Part shown: positions 5,695 to 6,513 of the stretch, piece by piece
How positions within the stretch are numbered: the first letter of the stretch is position 1
Layout of the letters: the number at the start of each line of letters is the position of its first letter
NCBI GenBank assembly: GCA_007123015.1
Contig: SKSL01000105.1
Coordinates: 1 to 6,513 of the forward strand
DNA: 6,513 nucleotides
Reading direction: 5' to 3'
Source of the DNA: Natronohydrobacter sp.
GTDB taxonomy: Bacteria > Pseudomonadota > Alphaproteobacteria > Rhodobacterales > Rhodobacteraceae
Program-made: the position numbers and the translations under genes
Notes under the pieces: model-generated
The model's database searches: none
What the model saw: only the letters and a program-made list of their open reading frames with translations
Told to the model about the DNA's origin: nothing

Positions 5695-5732
5695 TCCGTC
5701 CTCGCGCATAAGCGCGGCCAAGCACCGACGGA
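5695..5732 (+). promoter_or_regulatory. Possible accA leader hairpin that covers the ribosome binding site
   Basis: An outer pair TCCGTC (5695-5700) and GACGGA (5727-5732) encloses an inner stem-loop CGCGC (5703-5707), loop ATAA, GCGCG (5712-5716). The 3' arm of the outer stem takes in most of the accA Shine-Dalgarno sequence CGGAG (5729-5733). If formed, the structure would reduce translation starts at 5741. The 10 unpaired bases on the 3' side weaken it. The pairing is seen in sequence; the regulatory role is inferred. Confidence 0.35.
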
Positions 5733-5740
5733 GCGCGCCC

Positions 5741-6513
5741 ATGAACTATCTCGAATTCGAAAAGCCCTTGGCCGAGATCGAAGGCAAGGCGGCCGAGTTG
5801 CGCGCAATGGGCGCGGCCAATCCGGAAATGGATGTCGAAAAGGAAGCTGCCGCACTGGATGCGAAAGCCCAGAAAATGCTGGTGGATCTGTATCGCAACC
5901 TGACGCCCTGGCGGAAATGTCAGGTCGCGCGCCACCCGGACCGGCCGCATTGCCGGGCCTATATCTCGGCGCTGTTCGACGAATTCACACCGCTGGCCGG
6001 GGATCGTGGCTTCGCCGAAGATGAAGCCGTGATCGGGGGCCTTGGCCGTTTGCAAGGCCGTGCAGTCATGGTGATCGGGCAGGAAAAGGGCCATGACACC
6101 CAGTCGCGTCTGCGGCGCAATTTCGGCATGGCCCGGCCCGAAGGCTATCGCAAGGCGATCCGGCTGATGGATATGGCCGACCGTTTTGGCCTGCCCGTGG
6201 TCACGCTGGTCGACACGCCCGGCGCCTATCCCGGCAAAGGGGCCGAAGAGCGCGGCCAGTCGGAAGCGATCGCGCGCTGCACGCAGAAATGCCTGTCGCT
6301 GGGGGTGCCGCTGGTCTCGGTCATCATTGGCGAGGGCGGATCGGGCGGGGCCGTGGCCTTTGCCACAGCGAACCGGATCGCGATGCTGGAACATTCGGTC
6401 TATTCGGTGATCAGCCCTGAAGGCTGCGCCTCGATCCTGTGGAAAGATGCCGAGAAGATGCGCGAAGCGGCCGAAGCCTTGCGGCTGACCGCGCAGGACC
6501 TGAAGAAGCTGGA
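5741..6513 (+). CDS. accA: Acetyl-CoA carboxylase carboxyltransferase alpha subunit, 3' end outside window
   Basis: AccA pairs with AccD to form the carboxyltransferase that moves the carboxyl group from biotinyl-AccB to acetyl-CoA. This makes malonyl-CoA for fatty acid synthesis in the cytoplasm. The visible 257 codons are about four fifths of the roughly 320-residue family length. The N-terminus (MNYLEFEKPLAEIEGK) with its helical segment is typical. Core motifs follow: GQEKGHDT, NFGMARPEGYRKA, VTLVDTPGAYPG, the oxyanion-hole glycine cluster GEGGSGGA (197-204) and YSVISPEGCASILWK. Start choice is supported by CGGAG (5729-5733), 7 nt before the ATG. The gene diverges from imuB across 129 bp that contain the SOS box and a possible leader hairpin. 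No frameshift or missing residue is seen in the part present. Confidence 0.97.
   Translation, partial: MNYLEFEKPLAEIEGKAAELRAMGAANPEMDVEKEAAALDAKAQKMLVDLYRNLTPWRKCQVARHPDRPHCRAYISALFDEFTPLAGDRGFAEDEAVIGGLGRLQGRAVMVIGQEKGHDTQSRLRRNFGMARPEGYRKAIRLMDMADRFGLPVVTLVDTPGAYPGKGAEERGQSEAIARCTQKCLSLGVPLVSVIIGEGGSGGAVAFATANRIAMLEHSVYSVISPEGCASILWKDAEKMREAAEALRLTAQDLKKL

Noticed and set aside
5624..6394. A 256-codon minus-strand open frame opposite accA
   Set aside because: The plus strand encodes a clear AccA from 5741 to the window end. The minus frame has no domain and would also cross the imuB promoter.

Overview
The window looks like a chromosomal segment from a GC-rich alphaproteobacterium, most likely of the Rhodobacteraceae/Paracoccaceae type. 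Evidence is the strong G/C third-position bias, a LexA box of the alphaproteobacterial form GTTC-N7-GTTC, a CsgH-type (not CsgC-type) curli chaperone, and the ImuB and AccA sequences. The assignment is an inference; there is no rRNA or tRNA marker here.

Layout. (1) Bases 1-696 hold the 3' part of a TPR-like protein that starts before the window, with a Pro/Ala-rich linker ahead of the helical repeats. A strong intrinsic terminator follows at 749-777. (2) Bases 932-2292 hold a compact same-strand curli cassette: a curlin-repeat subunit (five and a third 22-residue repeats), a CsgH-like amyloid-inhibiting chaperone, and a second, shorter curlin-repeat protein. All three have signal peptides and well-placed ribosome binding sites. 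Hairpins lie after the first gene and across the stop codon of the second. The secretion genes csgE, csgF and csgG are not in the window. (3) Bases 2364-4157 hold an MsbA-family ABC half-transporter (six-helix membrane domain plus ATPase), apparently started from TTG. (4) On the minus strand, 4139-5611 holds imuB, a catalytically inactive Y-family polymerase homologue used in SOS mutagenesis. It overlaps the ABC gene tail-to-tail by 19 bp. (5) Bases 5612-5740 form a divergent promoter region with a perfect SOS box. (6) accA, the alpha subunit of acetyl-CoA carboxylase carboxyltransferase, begins at 5741 and runs off the end.

How the genes work together. Only the curli trio reads as one functional unit: two secreted amyloid-type subunits and a periplasmic protein that would keep them soluble before export. 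The ABC exporter, imuB and accA are separate functions placed next to each other. The most distinctive points are the paired cysteines at the same position of neighbouring repeats in the first curlin, the hairpins dividing the curli cassette, and an imuB that stands alone under its own SOS box without imuA or dnaE2 beside it.

Gene-free stretches are all under 300 bases. The longest, 697-931, holds the terminator and then the leader of the curli cassette, in which I could not pick out a convincing promoter. No insertion sequence, CRISPR array, tRNA, rRNA or attachment site was seen.
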